Shown here piece by piece: positions 1-8,900 of a stretch of DNA of 46,153 nucleotides. The DNA comes from Arthrobacter livingstonensis. Lineage in GTDB: Bacteria; Actinomycetota; Actinomycetes; Actinomycetales; Micrococcaceae. The position numbers were made by a program, and so were the translations under genes. The DNA is taken from positions 1 to 46,153 of the forward strand of contig NZ_QJVD01000029.1 in NCBI RefSeq assembly GCF_003219815.1, in the 5' to 3' direction. The stretch's first letter is position 1; every line of letters begins with the position of its first letter. The notes below the pieces were generated by a model. That model was given only the letters and a program-made list of their open reading frames with translations. It searched no databases and had not been told where the DNA came from.

Positions 1-137
1 CCGGTCCCCATTAGCGATATCCCTGGCGCCTGGCGAATCCCGGTGACAACACCCCCCGGATCATTGATGACTGGGGGCTTCAATCATGCCGGGACCGACA
101 GGCCAACAACCCCAATTCATACTCGTTTAGGGGCTAC

Positions 138-656
138 TTAAAAGGTAACGGGGTCATTGGGCCGGAACCGGCCCGGGGCAAGGTCGGCGAGCAGGGCGCG
201 GATGACGGCGTTGTGGGTGACGACGGCCACCGGTCCCCCGGGGGCGGTGTCCAGGACGGCGTCCAGGGCTGGCCGGGCCCGGGCCAGGACGGACTCGGTG
301 CCCTCGACGCCGGGCGCCTGCCCGGGGCTGCCCCACCGGCCGGCCACGGTGAACTCGCTGTAGCCGGTCCAGGGCCCGTAGTCGCGGTCGGTAAAGCGGT
401 CATCCGTGCTGTGGGGCACCCGGGACGTTTCGGCAATGATGCGGGCGGTGTCCGCTGCCCGGTCCAGGGGGCTTGAAATCACCTGGACCAGGCGTTTGGT
501 GGCAAGAACCGTAGCGAGGGCATGGGCCTCAACCAGCCCGGCCTGGTCCAGGGCTGGGTTCGCGTGGCCGCGGATGTAGTGGCCGGCGTTGAGTCCGGTT
601 TTTCCATGCCGCACCAGGTACACATGCCCGGTGTCCCCTGTCGTCTCCGTCATCAC
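138..656 (-). CDS. Histidine phosphatase family protein
   Basis: A 172-residue member of the phosphoglycerate-mutase-like histidine phosphatase superfamily, cytosolic enzymes that remove phosphate from small molecules or proteins through a phosphohistidine intermediate. The N-terminal catalytic motif VRHGKT is at residues 15-20, with the RHG core intact, and the second conserved histidine lies in VVTHNAVIRALL near residue 145. The central segment DRDYGPWTG fits the usual E-x-x-x-G-x-W-x-G region, with Asp in place of the first Glu. The substrate cannot be told. The protein is short for the family (usually about 190-230 residues) and stops at PNDPVTF, so the C-terminal helix may be missing. 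Two start codons lie in tandem (MM). It stands alone on the minus strand, next to an ABC-F remnant. Confidence 0.8.
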   Translation of the reverse strand: MMTETTGDTGHVYLVRHGKTGLNAGHYIRGHANPALDQAGLVEAHALATVLATKRLVQVISSPLDRAADTARIIAETSRVPHSTDDRFTDRDYGPWTGYSEFTVAGRWGSPGQAPGVEGTESVLARARPALDAVLDTAPGGPVAVVTHNAVIRALLADLAPGRFRPNDPVTF

Positions 657-810
657 TGTTTCCTTTCCTGCATATTGGCACCCTTGCCGCCACCTTGCGG
701 GTTCGGTACCCGAGTGGTGGCTTTGGAATGTATCGGCCAGCCTGCCAGGTGTTGAGCGTCGCGTCGTTTGGTGATTGGGGCGCCAGTAAGGGTGTCGTTG
801 TGGGGTAACG

Positions 811-975
811 GGGGTCCAGGCCGGCCATGATCATCAGAAGCGTTGATTTGCCGGAGCCGTTCGGGCCGACGACCCCTATTTTGGCGCCGGGGATCAGCGC
901 GGCGGTGACTCCGGCACGGATCGCGCTCCCGCCACGAGCCACGCCCACGGCATTCAGGGCAAGGTTCACCACCAT
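811..975 (-). pseudogene. ABC-F ATPase N-terminal remnant
   Basis: On the minus strand, about 55 codons read as the start of an ABC-F type ATPase: a segment leading into PGAKIGVVGPNGSGKSTLL, with the Walker A motif GPNGSGKS at about nt 844-867, followed by MIMAGLDP. The wording is close to the first ATPase domain of ribosome-associated ABC-F proteins such as EttA. Similarity ends just after GLDP. No Q-loop, signature, Walker B or second ATPase domain follows, whereas intact proteins have about 530-560 residues. I read it as a truncated remnant with no likely activity. The family call rests on this short stretch only. Confidence 0.6.
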
Positions 976-1386
976 GACGTCACCGCCCCGCGGGCCCGGA
1001 CCAGCTGGCATGTTTCTCGGCGGGCCACGGCCGGGAGCCACCTGTCCCGCAGGAGGTATTCCGGAAGAGAAGCAGTCATCGTCCCACCGCCCAAAACGCC
1101 GTTGCATCTTGTCCAAAGGTAGGGACCGTTGGCGGCCGTGGCCGCTAGTTCGAAAGGGTGGGACCCTCCACCCTGTTGCTATCTGCATCATACTCCACCA
1201 CCGCCCCCCTGGACCCCGGACATCCGGGTCTGGTTCATGTGCCCGCCACTCGGTTGCCGTGGCAATCGCCTGCATTTCGGTTTATCATGGGCATGGGCGA
1301 TGGAACCCGCCCGAGCCGACGTTTTCGGCTCAAACTGCCGCACGGCTTATGGCTCCTGTCCGCACGCAACGGACGGAGGCCGAACC
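976..1386. other. Intergenic, no gene recognised
   Basis: No reading frame here resembles a known protein. The stretch separates the ABC-F remnant (minus strand) from the MutS-like pair (plus strand) and so should hold the promoter for the latter. A ribosome binding site GGAGG at 1375-1379 sits 7 nt before the ATG at 1387. Confidence 0.4.
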
Positions 1387-2601
1387 ATGCTTTCCAATAC
1401 TGAACCCGCCATGGTCGTTGAACCGGGCACCAAATCCTTTTCCAGCATTTTGTTCATGCTTCCCCAAGCGGCACCGCTCCGCCCGGAGCAGCAGTCCTTC
1501 CTCGCCGACCTGCAACTCAACCACGTCATCCAGAACGTGACGGCGGGGCGGGAGCCCTACGATCTCGTTCCCCTTTTCCTCAGCCCCCTTGCAAGCGTGG
1601 AGGAGATCACCTACCGCCACCAGGTCATCTCCGACCTTGAAGACGGTGTCATTCGGGCCATGATTGATTCGTGGGCCCGCAGTCTCCAGGAAATGCGCAG
1701 CCACCTGGTCCAGGCCGCCGCACTTCGCTACCAGTACCAGCGCGAGGACGTTTTTGTCGTCGCAGCTGAGTGCTATTGCTCCGCGGTCGAAGCACTCCGT
1801 CGCGATTTGGACGACGCCGATCCCACCTCGCCGGGGCTTCTGGCCTTCAGGGACTACGTACGCGGCCAGGCAGCTTCGGAGGCGTTCCACACTCTGGGAA
1901 CAGAATCACGGGCGGTCCTAAAAAGCCTCAAGGAGATCAGGTACTGCCTTCGGATCAAGGGCAGCCGGGTGACAGTCTCCCGCTACGATGGCCAAACCGA
2001 CCACGCCGCAGAGGTTCAGGAGACCTTCCAACGCTTCCAACAACACCAGCTCGGCGCCTTTGAAGACAAAAGCCGGACCATCCTTGAGATGGACCATCTC
2101 GAAGCCATGATCATGGAGCGAGCGGCAAAACTCTTCCCGGATGTCTTTGCTTCCCTGGACCGTTTCTTCCAGGACAATCAGGACTTTGCCGACGAGGTGA
2201 TGCTCCGCTTTGACCGGGAAATCCAGTTCTACCTGGCCTACCTGGACCACGCCGGACCCCTCGCGGACGCAGGGCTCCACTTTTGCCTCCCGACAGTGTC
2301 GACTTCCAGGGACCTGCGCGTGGAGGATACCTTCGACCTGGCCTTGGCCCATGTGCTTGCAGCCAAGCACCGGCCGGTGGTGTGCAACGATTTCCGGTTG
2401 CGTGCCCCGGAACGGATCTTTGTTGTTTCGGGGCCGAACCAGGGCGGCAAGACAACGTTTGCGCGCACCATTGGCCAGCTCCACTACCTGGCGTCCCTGG
2501 GGCTGCCTGTCCCCGGCACACGGGCCGAGCTGTTTTTGCCGGACAAAATATTCACGCATTTTGAACGCGGTGAAAACACGGCGGACCTGCGGGGAAACTG
2601 A
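1387..2601 (+). CDS. MutS-family ATPase A, upstream frame (frame-disrupted)
   Basis: N-terminal and core part (404 codons) of a MutS-like ATPase. The start ATG has GGAGG 7 nt upstream. A helical lever/clamp-like region is followed by the start of the ATPase domain: [14 protein letters not shown], a Walker A motif in the GPNxGGKT form typical of MutS, near residue 350. The frame ends at TGA (2599-2601) directly after ADLRGN, where MutS relatives read on through a DLRGKL-like segment. The missing ATPase half, with Walker B, continues in the -1 frame from 2601. Joined, the two parts make about 523 residues, nearly the same length as the adjacent paralog (525). The N-terminal mismatch-binding domain of canonical MutS is absent, so mismatch repair is not implied. 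Ends as an isolated fragment with half an ATPase unless frameshifting rescues it. Confidence 0.75.
   Translation: MLSNTEPAMVVEPGTKSFSSILFMLPQAAPLRPEQQSFLADLQLNHVIQNVTAGREPYDLVPLFLSPLASVEEITYRHQVISDLEDGVIRAMIDSWARSLQEMRSHLVQAAALRYQYQREDVFVVAAECYCSAVEALRRDLDDADPTSPGLLAFRDYVRGQAASEAFHTLGTESRAVLKSLKEIRYCLRIKGSRVTVSRYDGQTDHAAEVQETFQRFQQHQLGAFEDKSRTILEMDHLEAMIMERAAKLFPDVFASLDRFFQDNQDFADEVMLRFDREIQFYLAYLDHAGPLADAGLHFCLPTVSTSRDLRVEDTFDLALAHVLAAKHRPVVCNDFRLRAPERIFVVSGPNQGGKTTFARTIGQLHYLASLGLPVPGTRAELFLPDKIFTHFERGENTADLRGN
2592..2598 (+). other. G GGA AAC slippery heptamer, candidate -1 frameshift site
   Basis: The heptamer GGGAAAC is phased exactly as X XXY YYZ in the upstream MutS frame (cgG GGA AAC) and sits directly before that frame's TGA. 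A -1 slip there gives [15 protein letters not shown], the sequence expected of an unbroken MutS-like protein. It belongs to the same class as the GGGAAAG site of phage lambda G/GT. Just downstream, GATGGAC and GTCCGCATC can pair (7 bp with a 2-nt bulge). A plain 1-nt deletion (GGN AAA to GGAAA) would give the same picture. Confidence 0.4.
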
Positions 2602-2957
2602 TGGACGACCTGGTCCGCATCCACGACATCCTCCAACACGCCACACCCGAGAGCCTGGTGATCCTCAATGAGATATTCACCTCCACCACCCTCGCCGATG
2701 CCATCGACCTGGGCGGAAAGATCCTGGGCAGGATCACCGCGATGGGCTTGGTCTGCGTGTGCGTGACCTTCGTGGACGAACTGGCCTCCTTGAACCAGGC
2801 CACAGTCAGCATGGTCAGCACCGTCGATGAAAACGACCCGGCGAAACGGACCTTCAAAGTCATTCGCAAACCAGCCGACGGGCTCGCCTACGCCATGGTC
2901 CTCGCCCGGAAATACCGTCTCACCCACGACCAACTCAAGGAACGGATCATCCCATGA
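2601..2957 (+). CDS. MutS-family ATPase A, downstream frame
   Basis: C-terminal half of the ATPase domain of the preceding gene, 118 codons in the -1 frame. It opens with [11 protein letters not shown], then the Walker B region [12 protein letters not shown] with Asn where MutS proteins usually have Asp before the catalytic Glu, then [14 protein letters not shown], which fits the switch/His-loop strand of MutS. Its ATG overlaps the upstream TGA as TGATG, so translation could start by coupling, but such a product would lack Walker A. It ends in an ATGA overlap with the next gene. Read as the second part of one ~523-residue protein made by frameshifting, or as half of a recently broken gene. 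Confidence 0.7.
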   Translation: MDDLVRIHDILQHATPESLVILNEIFTSTTLADAIDLGGKILGRITAMGLVCVCVTFVDELASLNQATVSMVSTVDENDPAKRTFKVIRKPADGLAYAMVLARKYRLTHDQLKERIIP

Positions 2958-4531
2958 AGGCCTTCCTGATGTACGACGACAGGGACCTCGGCCGGGTCGT
3001 CGAGAGCTCCACTACTTCCCGGGCGCTGGCCCGTGACCTGGACCTGGAACGCCTCTTCACGGCCATGGCAGCCGAAGACCCTTACCTGTACGACGCTGCG
3101 CAAAAAGCGTTGCGGACACCCCTGACCACGGTTGGGGACATCACCTACCGCCAACAAAACCTCATCGACGCCCTGGAGAACCCCGACACCGTCCGGGCGC
3201 TCTACGCCCTCGCCGAAGACACCGTCGCCGCGGAAAAGAAGATCTACCACAGCATCTTCTTCAACTACCCCGACGCGATCCTGCGCCGATCCATCGAGTC
3301 CCTGGAACTGCTCATCGGCATGATGCGCCGCCTACGCACCATCACCGACGACAACAAGGACAAATTCCACTCACCCGGATTCACCAGGTTCTTCACCATG
3401 ATCACCGACGAACTCAACGAAGACTACTTCCAACTCGCCACCCAGCACCTGGACCTGCTGCGCCTGCACCACGGCGTCCTGATCAGCGCGGGACTGGGCT
3501 ACGCAAACAAGGGTGAGCAGTACACACTGAGGCGCCCCAACCGGCAGGACGGCAACTGGCTCCAACGGATCTACAAACGGCAAGACGAGTCCTATTCCTT
3601 CGACATCCACCCCCGCGACGAAGCCGGGGCCCGCGCCCTCGCCGAACTCCACAACCACGGCATCGCCCTGGCAGCCCACGCCCTGGACCAGGCCGACGCC
3701 CACATCGTCAGCTTCTTCACCATGCTCCGTGCCGAACTCGCCTTCTACATCGGGTGCCTGAACCTGTGCCAGGTCCTTGACGCCAACGGCGGACCAATCT
3801 GCTTCCCCAAACCCGAACCCGTGAACCAGCTCGAGCTCGGTGCCCGGAACCTCCATGACCTCTCCCTGGTCCTCGCCGGGACGGCCAGGGTGGTCGGCAA
3901 CGACATGGATGCCGGCGGCCGCAATCTCATCGTGGTCACCGGAGCCAACGAAGGCGGGAAGTCAACATTCCTACGCAGCCTGGGCACATCACAGCTAATG
4001 ATGCAGTGCGGCATGTTCGTCTGCGCCGACTACTTCACCTCAAGCATCAGCAACGGGATCCACACCCACTACAAACGCGAGGAAGACACCGAACTCCAAA
4101 GCGGGAAGCTCGATGAGGAACTGGACCGGATGAGCGCCATCGCAGACAACCTCGCCCGGCACTCACTCGTGCTTTTCAATGAATCCTTCTCAGCCACCAA
4201 CGAACGGGAAGGATCCGCCATCGCCAGGAACATCATCTCAGCCCTGCTGGATACCAACATGAGGGTCGTTTTCGTCACGCATTTCTTCGACCTCGCCCAC
4301 GGGTTATACTCCCAACACCTGCCTAACGCCCTCTTTCTACAGGCACAGCGGGAAGCCAACGGCCGGCGGACACACCGGATCGTCCAAGGCGAACCCATTT
4401 TCACCAGCTTCGGTGAAGACCTCTACCGCCAGATCTTCAGCCAAGCACCCGAATCCAGCCCACGCTGTCCCGCCGGTGTGGCGCCCAACGGACAAAAACC
4501 AACGCCATACCCGGAAACCGACGAGACCTGA
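2954..4531 (+). CDS. MutS-family ATPase B
   Basis: Intact 525-residue MutS-like ATPase, paralogous to the preceding gene and overlapping it by ATGA. The N-terminal two-thirds is helical and resembles the MutS core/lever region ([14 protein letters not shown] matches [13 protein letters not shown] in the partner). The C-terminal third is the ATPase: Walker [12 protein letters not shown] near residue 333, Walker [15 protein letters not shown] with Asn-Glu instead of Asp-Glu, and [14 protein letters not shown] as the His-switch strand. It lacks the mismatch-recognition domain. The overlap and matched lengths suggest that A and B form a heterodimer, as MutS-type ATPases dimerise through their ATPase domains; that is inference. 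The last ~35 residues are low-complexity and proline-rich. Function unknown; a DNA- or recombination-related role is the family default. Confidence 0.85.
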   Translation: MKAFLMYDDRDLGRVVESSTTSRALARDLDLERLFTAMAAEDPYLYDAAQKALRTPLTTVGDITYRQQNLIDALENPDTVRALYALAEDTVAAEKKIYHSIFFNYPDAILRRSIESLELLIGMMRRLRTITDDNKDKFHSPGFTRFFTMITDELNEDYFQLATQHLDLLRLHHGVLISAGLGYANKGEQYTLRRPNRQDGNWLQRIYKRQDESYSFDIHPRDEAGARALAELHNHGIALAAHALDQADAHIVSFFTMLRAELAFYIGCLNLCQVLDANGGPICFPKPEPVNQLELGARNLHDLSLVLAGTARVVGNDMDAGGRNLIVVTGANEGGKSTFLRSLGTSQLMMQCGMFVCADYFTSSISNGIHTHYKREEDTELQSGKLDEELDRMSAIADNLARHSLVLFNESFSATNEREGSAIARNIISALLDTNMRVVFVTHFFDLAHGLYSQHLPNALFLQAQREANGRRTHRIVQGEPIFTSFGEDLYRQIFSQAPESSPRCPAGVAPNGQKPTPYPETDET

Positions 4532-4708
4532 AACCGTTTCAACAGACCATGCCAAGACGCCACAAAAGCCTGAAAAGCTCATCTGCAGACTAAACGATCT
4601 GAATCCAGCAGCCGAGTCTGAATTTGCATCGCGGGAGCCACCCCCTGAACAGTTCCGTTGACTGGCGACGCTCAACACAGACCCAAGGCTGCCGGCGGTC
4701 CTCGCGCG

Positions 4709-5479
4709 TTAGAAACAGCGCATTCCCAAACGCTTTGCAGCGATGTGCAGCGCGTCAGTGCGCAAGATGATGGCAGCTTCGGACTCGGAGTGAAGGGATT
4801 CGTTTCCCAGTCCATCATCCCGGCGCCGCAGCCAGTAGGCGAAACACTCGCCGCCAAACTTGCTGTTGTAACGAATCCCGAGAGCTCGCGTCCCATCATC
4901 AAGAACGAGCCCGCGCAACCAGCTGGCAATGCGGGTGGTCACTTCCCGGTTGGGCGCATGGAGTTCGGCCAGAGTGACTTCAGCGCAGCCGGTGGCAGCG
5001 TGAAGGTCTTCACCCAGAATTCGACGGACGGCAGCGAGAGTCTCCCGGTGGCCAATATCAACCCACCACCCGGGTTCGGCAAGCCGCAGGTGATACAGGC
5101 GGAGGCGGACCCGCCACTGGGCCGGCAGGCTGCCTCGGCCCATGAACGAGCTTTCATCCCACTCCCTGCCGACGGCAGCCACAAAATCCTCCAACGACAG
5201 GCCCAACGCGGCAGCGTCCTTCTCCAACGAACTGCGACCGCCCAGCTTTTAGGCGAACGGAGAGAGCACCTCCTGAAAGGCACTTTCCGGCGAGGACGCA
5301 AAATACACGGTGCTCCCGGTCGTATCAGAACCCCTCCGGCCTGTGACGTCATGGCGCAGTCCGTGGTGCTCATGGCCGTGTTGGCGAAGACGCAGCCCGG
5401 TTTCAAATTGTGGGCGGGAATACCCATCTGAGGCTGGGTTGGTTCCGAATGTCCTATGACTCCGCCTGGTAACTCATCG
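4709..5479 (-). pseudogene. RES-domain protein, broken by a nonsense codon
   Basis: On the minus strand one frame carries a RES-type sequence. It has RTFGTNPASDGYS, then TVYFASSPESAFQEVLSPFA, then an in-frame TAA at about 5251-5253, then KLGGRSSLEKD and a further ~160 codons ending in the RES-like block LGIRYNSKFGGECFAYW. The sequence fits on both sides of the stop, so a single nonsense mutation seems to split the gene. RES-domain proteins are known as NAD+-degrading toxins paired with Xre/MbcA-ParS-type antitoxins. No antitoxin gene is visible beside it. The start codon is unclear (a GTT/GTG-like position near 5479). A TTG at 5227 could begin a truncated 172-residue product, but it would lack the N-terminal part of the fold. 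Confidence 0.6.
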
Positions 5480-5521
5480 CCTGCGGCAAAGAAAAAGTGA
5501 CGACAACACCAGGAGAATACA

Positions 5522-5791
5522 GTGCAGACCTCAGCAAAGACCATTGGAACGATCTCCATCGCAGCAGCCTTTGCCATTGGCGGACTCGCCGTGGGGACCG
5601 GACCTGCGAGCGCCGCGACCACAACCCCTGCGGCCGCCAGCCAAACCTTCCCCGCGACGTCGACGTCCATTTTGGGCGGCTCCTTCTTCAACGGCGCCCT
5701 CATCTCCGGGCCGCTCTTGGGCGCACCCCTGGTCAACGGGCCGCTGGTGTCCATCCCCTTCGGCCCGCTGCAGCTGGGCCAGTTCCAGTAA
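5522..5791 (+). CDS. Small secreted Gly/Leu/Pro-rich protein
   Basis: An 89-residue protein with a clear Sec signal peptide: a basic-polar start MQTSAKT, a hydrophobic core ISIAAAFAIGGLAVG, and an Ala-x-Ala-like cleavage site at GPASAA. The mature ~55 residues are Thr/Ala-rich and then made of short near-repeats (GALISGPLLGAP, LVNGPLVSIPFGPL) with no Cys and almost no charge. I do not recognise a family. The GTG start has AGGAG 6 nt upstream. It lies 150 nt before the NRPS start on the same strand, so it could share its transcript, but a functional link is only a guess. It might be a surface or matrix protein. Confidence 0.6.
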   Translation: MQTSAKTIGTISIAAAFAIGGLAVGTGPASAATTTPAAASQTFPATSTSILGGSFFNGALISGPLLGAPLVNGPLVSIPFGPLQLGQFQ

Positions 5792-5941
5792 CCCTCGCTA
5801 CCTCGTATGGTGCCAAGCATTCAATCCGGGGCAGGTCCAACCACTGCCTGCCTCGGGTTGCAAGGCTCCGAGACCATTCGTCGTGTTCCCGCACCAGCCA
5901 GCCCCGGCCTTCGCCGGGAAACCGCGATCTTGAGAAGGCCC

Positions 5942-8900
5942 ATGTCCCAGCACGCATATTCCATGTCTTCGTTCCACACCGGCGCCCGCCGCGACCTGAC
6001 AATGGCGCAGCGGGGCATTTGGTACGCCCAAAATCTGGAGCCGGAAAATCCGATGTACCAGATTGCGCAGTTTGTGGATATTCACGGCGACCTTGATGCC
6101 GGGCTGATGTGCCTGGCGGTGCGGACGGCCATCGCCGAGACGGATGCCTTGAATGTGCGCTTCGCCGAGGACGACCACGGCCCGCACCAGCTCATCTCGC
6201 CGTCGCGGGTACAGCTGCATGTGACTGATCTGCGCAGTTGGGAGGGGCGCACCGGCGCGGCCGCCGGACACGCCCGGACGTTGATGGACGACGATCTCGC
6301 CGAGGCGCGCAATGTGGCCACGGACCCGCTGCTCCACGTGGAACTGTTTCGGGTCGGGGACCACAGGTACTTCTTTTACCAGCGCGTGCACCACTTGATG
6401 CTTGACGGCTACTCCGCCGTGCTTGTGCTCAAGCGCGTCGCCGCGATCTACAACGAACTGCTCGCCAACGGCTCGGACGAACCAGCTGGTGCAGCGGAGG
6501 GCGCATCCAAAGTGTTCCCGTCGCTGGATTCACTGTTGTTGGACGAGGCCGGCTATGTGGAGTCCCGCCATGCCGAAGCCGACAAGGAATTCTGGCAGGA
6601 CGCCCTGGCAGACGCCGGGCCTGCGCCGGGGCTGGCAGAACGCCCCACCCGCAATGCCATAGGACTGGTTCGCCTGTCAGCGGCTCTCCCCCGGGACATT
6701 GTGGTCGGGCTTGCCGCCGGATCAGCCAGTGCGCCAGCGCTCATTCTCGCTGCTGCGGCCATCTACCTGCACAAAATGACGGGCGAGAGGCACGTTTCCC
6801 TTGCCTTGCCGGTCACAGCACGCCGCGGCGCAGTGGCAAAGTCCGTTCCGTCGATGCTGTCGAACATCGTCCCCGTCCGCTTTGAAGTGTCGCCCGAAGA
6901 AACGCTCCAAGGCACCATTGTGAACGCGGGCGGCTCCCTGCGCAATGCCCTGATCCACCAGAGGTTCCGCCATGGGGGCCTCAATGCACGCCCAGGCTAC
7001 ATTGGGCCGTCGATCAACATCCTGCCGATCGTTGACGGCATCAATTTTGGCCCGTCCAACGCAACCATGAACATCCTTTCCACTGGCCCGATCGACGACC
7101 TCTCGATCGTGATCCACGGATTGCAGCCGGGACAGGGCAGCGCCGTTGACAGCGCCGAGAACGTCACCATCCAATTTGAAGCCAACTCCCAGCTGTACAG
7201 CCGCGACGCCGTCAGGGACCACCTTCAGCGCTTTACCCGCCTGCTCGGCAAAATCACCGCGGCCCCCGGCACCATAGTTGCCGCCCTCACCGTAACGACG
7301 CCGGAGGAAGAGCGGGAACTGTTGGCGTTGGGCGGTGCGGAGTCCATGAGCCTGCCAGCCCACACTGTTGCCGAAGAATTCGAAGTCCACGCAGCATCAA
7401 CACCCGCGGCCCGGGCCCTGGTGGCTGCGGACGGTGAGCTCAGCTTTGCCGAACTCGACCAAAGATCCAACCAGTTGGCGCACTACCTGCGCCGCCGGGG
7501 AGCCCAGGCCGGCGAATCGGTGGCCGTGCGCCTGGGACGGAGCACCCTCCTGGCCGTCGCCATTGTGGCAATACTGAAGTCCGGCGCCGCCTACGTTCCG
7601 ATCGACCCCGACTACCCCGAAGGTCGGGTCCAGGCCATGTTGGAGGACGCCGCACCGCTGCTCCTGCTGACCTCCTCAGAGTTCACCGATCCGCAGTCGA
7701 AGCACCACCTGGCAAGCCCCGTGCCTGAAGTGGTCCTTGACGACACCGCCGTGGAAGCAACCCTTTCCGGCCTGCCGCCGCGCCGGCCGGAAACCATCGC
7801 GGCCGGCCAGCACGACCTCGCCTACATCATCTTCACCTCAGGATCCACCGGCCGGCCCAAGGCAGTTGGCGTCGAACACCGCGCGCTGCTGAACCTTTAT
7901 TTCTCACACCGCGAAGACATTTTCCGTCCCGCCGAGGCCAGGCTGGGCCGCACCCTGCGGGTGGCCCACACGGCAGGGCTCTCCTTCGACGCATCGTGGG
8001 ATCCGATCCTGTGGCTCATGGCCGGTCATGAACTCCACCTGGTCGACGACCTCACCCGCCGGGACCCGCAGGCCCTGGCCAAGTATCTGGCACAGCAGCG
8101 GATCGACAGCATTGAAACCACTCCGTCCTTTGCCAAGGCGCTCCTGGCGGAAGGGCTGTTCGACGGCGGCACGCACCCCTCCGTGGTGGCGCTGGGCGGC
8201 GAAGCGGTTGACCCGACGTTGTGGGGTGTGCTCGCCCAAATCGACGGCGTCACGGCCTACAATTTCTACGGCCCCACCGAAACCACCGTGGACAGCATGA
8301 CGGCCATCATGGAACCTGGCATTGCCCCGCACCTGGGTTCCTCGGTGGCCAACAGCCGCCACTACATCCTGGACTCCGGGCTGAACCCTGTGCCGGGAAA
8401 CGCCATTGGCGAGCTCTACGTCGCCGGGCACAACGTGGCACGGGGCTATCTCGATCAGCCCGAACTCAGTTCCGAACGCTTCATCGCAGATCCTTTCGCT
8501 TCTGACGGTTCGCGCATGTACCGCACCGGCGACGTGGTCCGACGGCTGGCCAACTCCGGGGTTGAGTTCCTGGGCCGCATTGACCAGCAGGTCAAGATCC
8601 GGGGTTTCAGGATTGAACTGTCCGAAATCGAGGAAGTGCTCCGTGGCACCCCCGGCGTAAACCATGCCGCCGTCGTCGTGTCCAAAAACCGGGCCGGCTA
8701 CGACCAGCTGCTGGGTTACATCACCAGTGAAGATGAGGTCGACACTGCGGCCATCCGCGCCGCCATCCGCCACAGCCTGCCGGACTACATGGTCCCGTCC
8801 GCGATTGTGCGCATCCCCCGGATCCCGCTGACCCCCAATGGAAAGCTGGACACCAAGGCACTGCCGGAGCCTGACACCGGCAGCACCTCGGCGGCACCGC

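Noticed and set aside
5807-5941. Extended N-terminus of the NRPS (45 more codons in frame)
   Set aside because: The extra residues are unlike any condensation domain start, and ATG 5942 has a ribosome-binding-like GAGAAGG and leads straight into the family sequence.
5792-5941. Iron box (DtxR/IdeR-type) before the NRPS
   Set aside because: I looked for a TTAGG-type inverted repeat and found none, so siderophore regulation is not supported.
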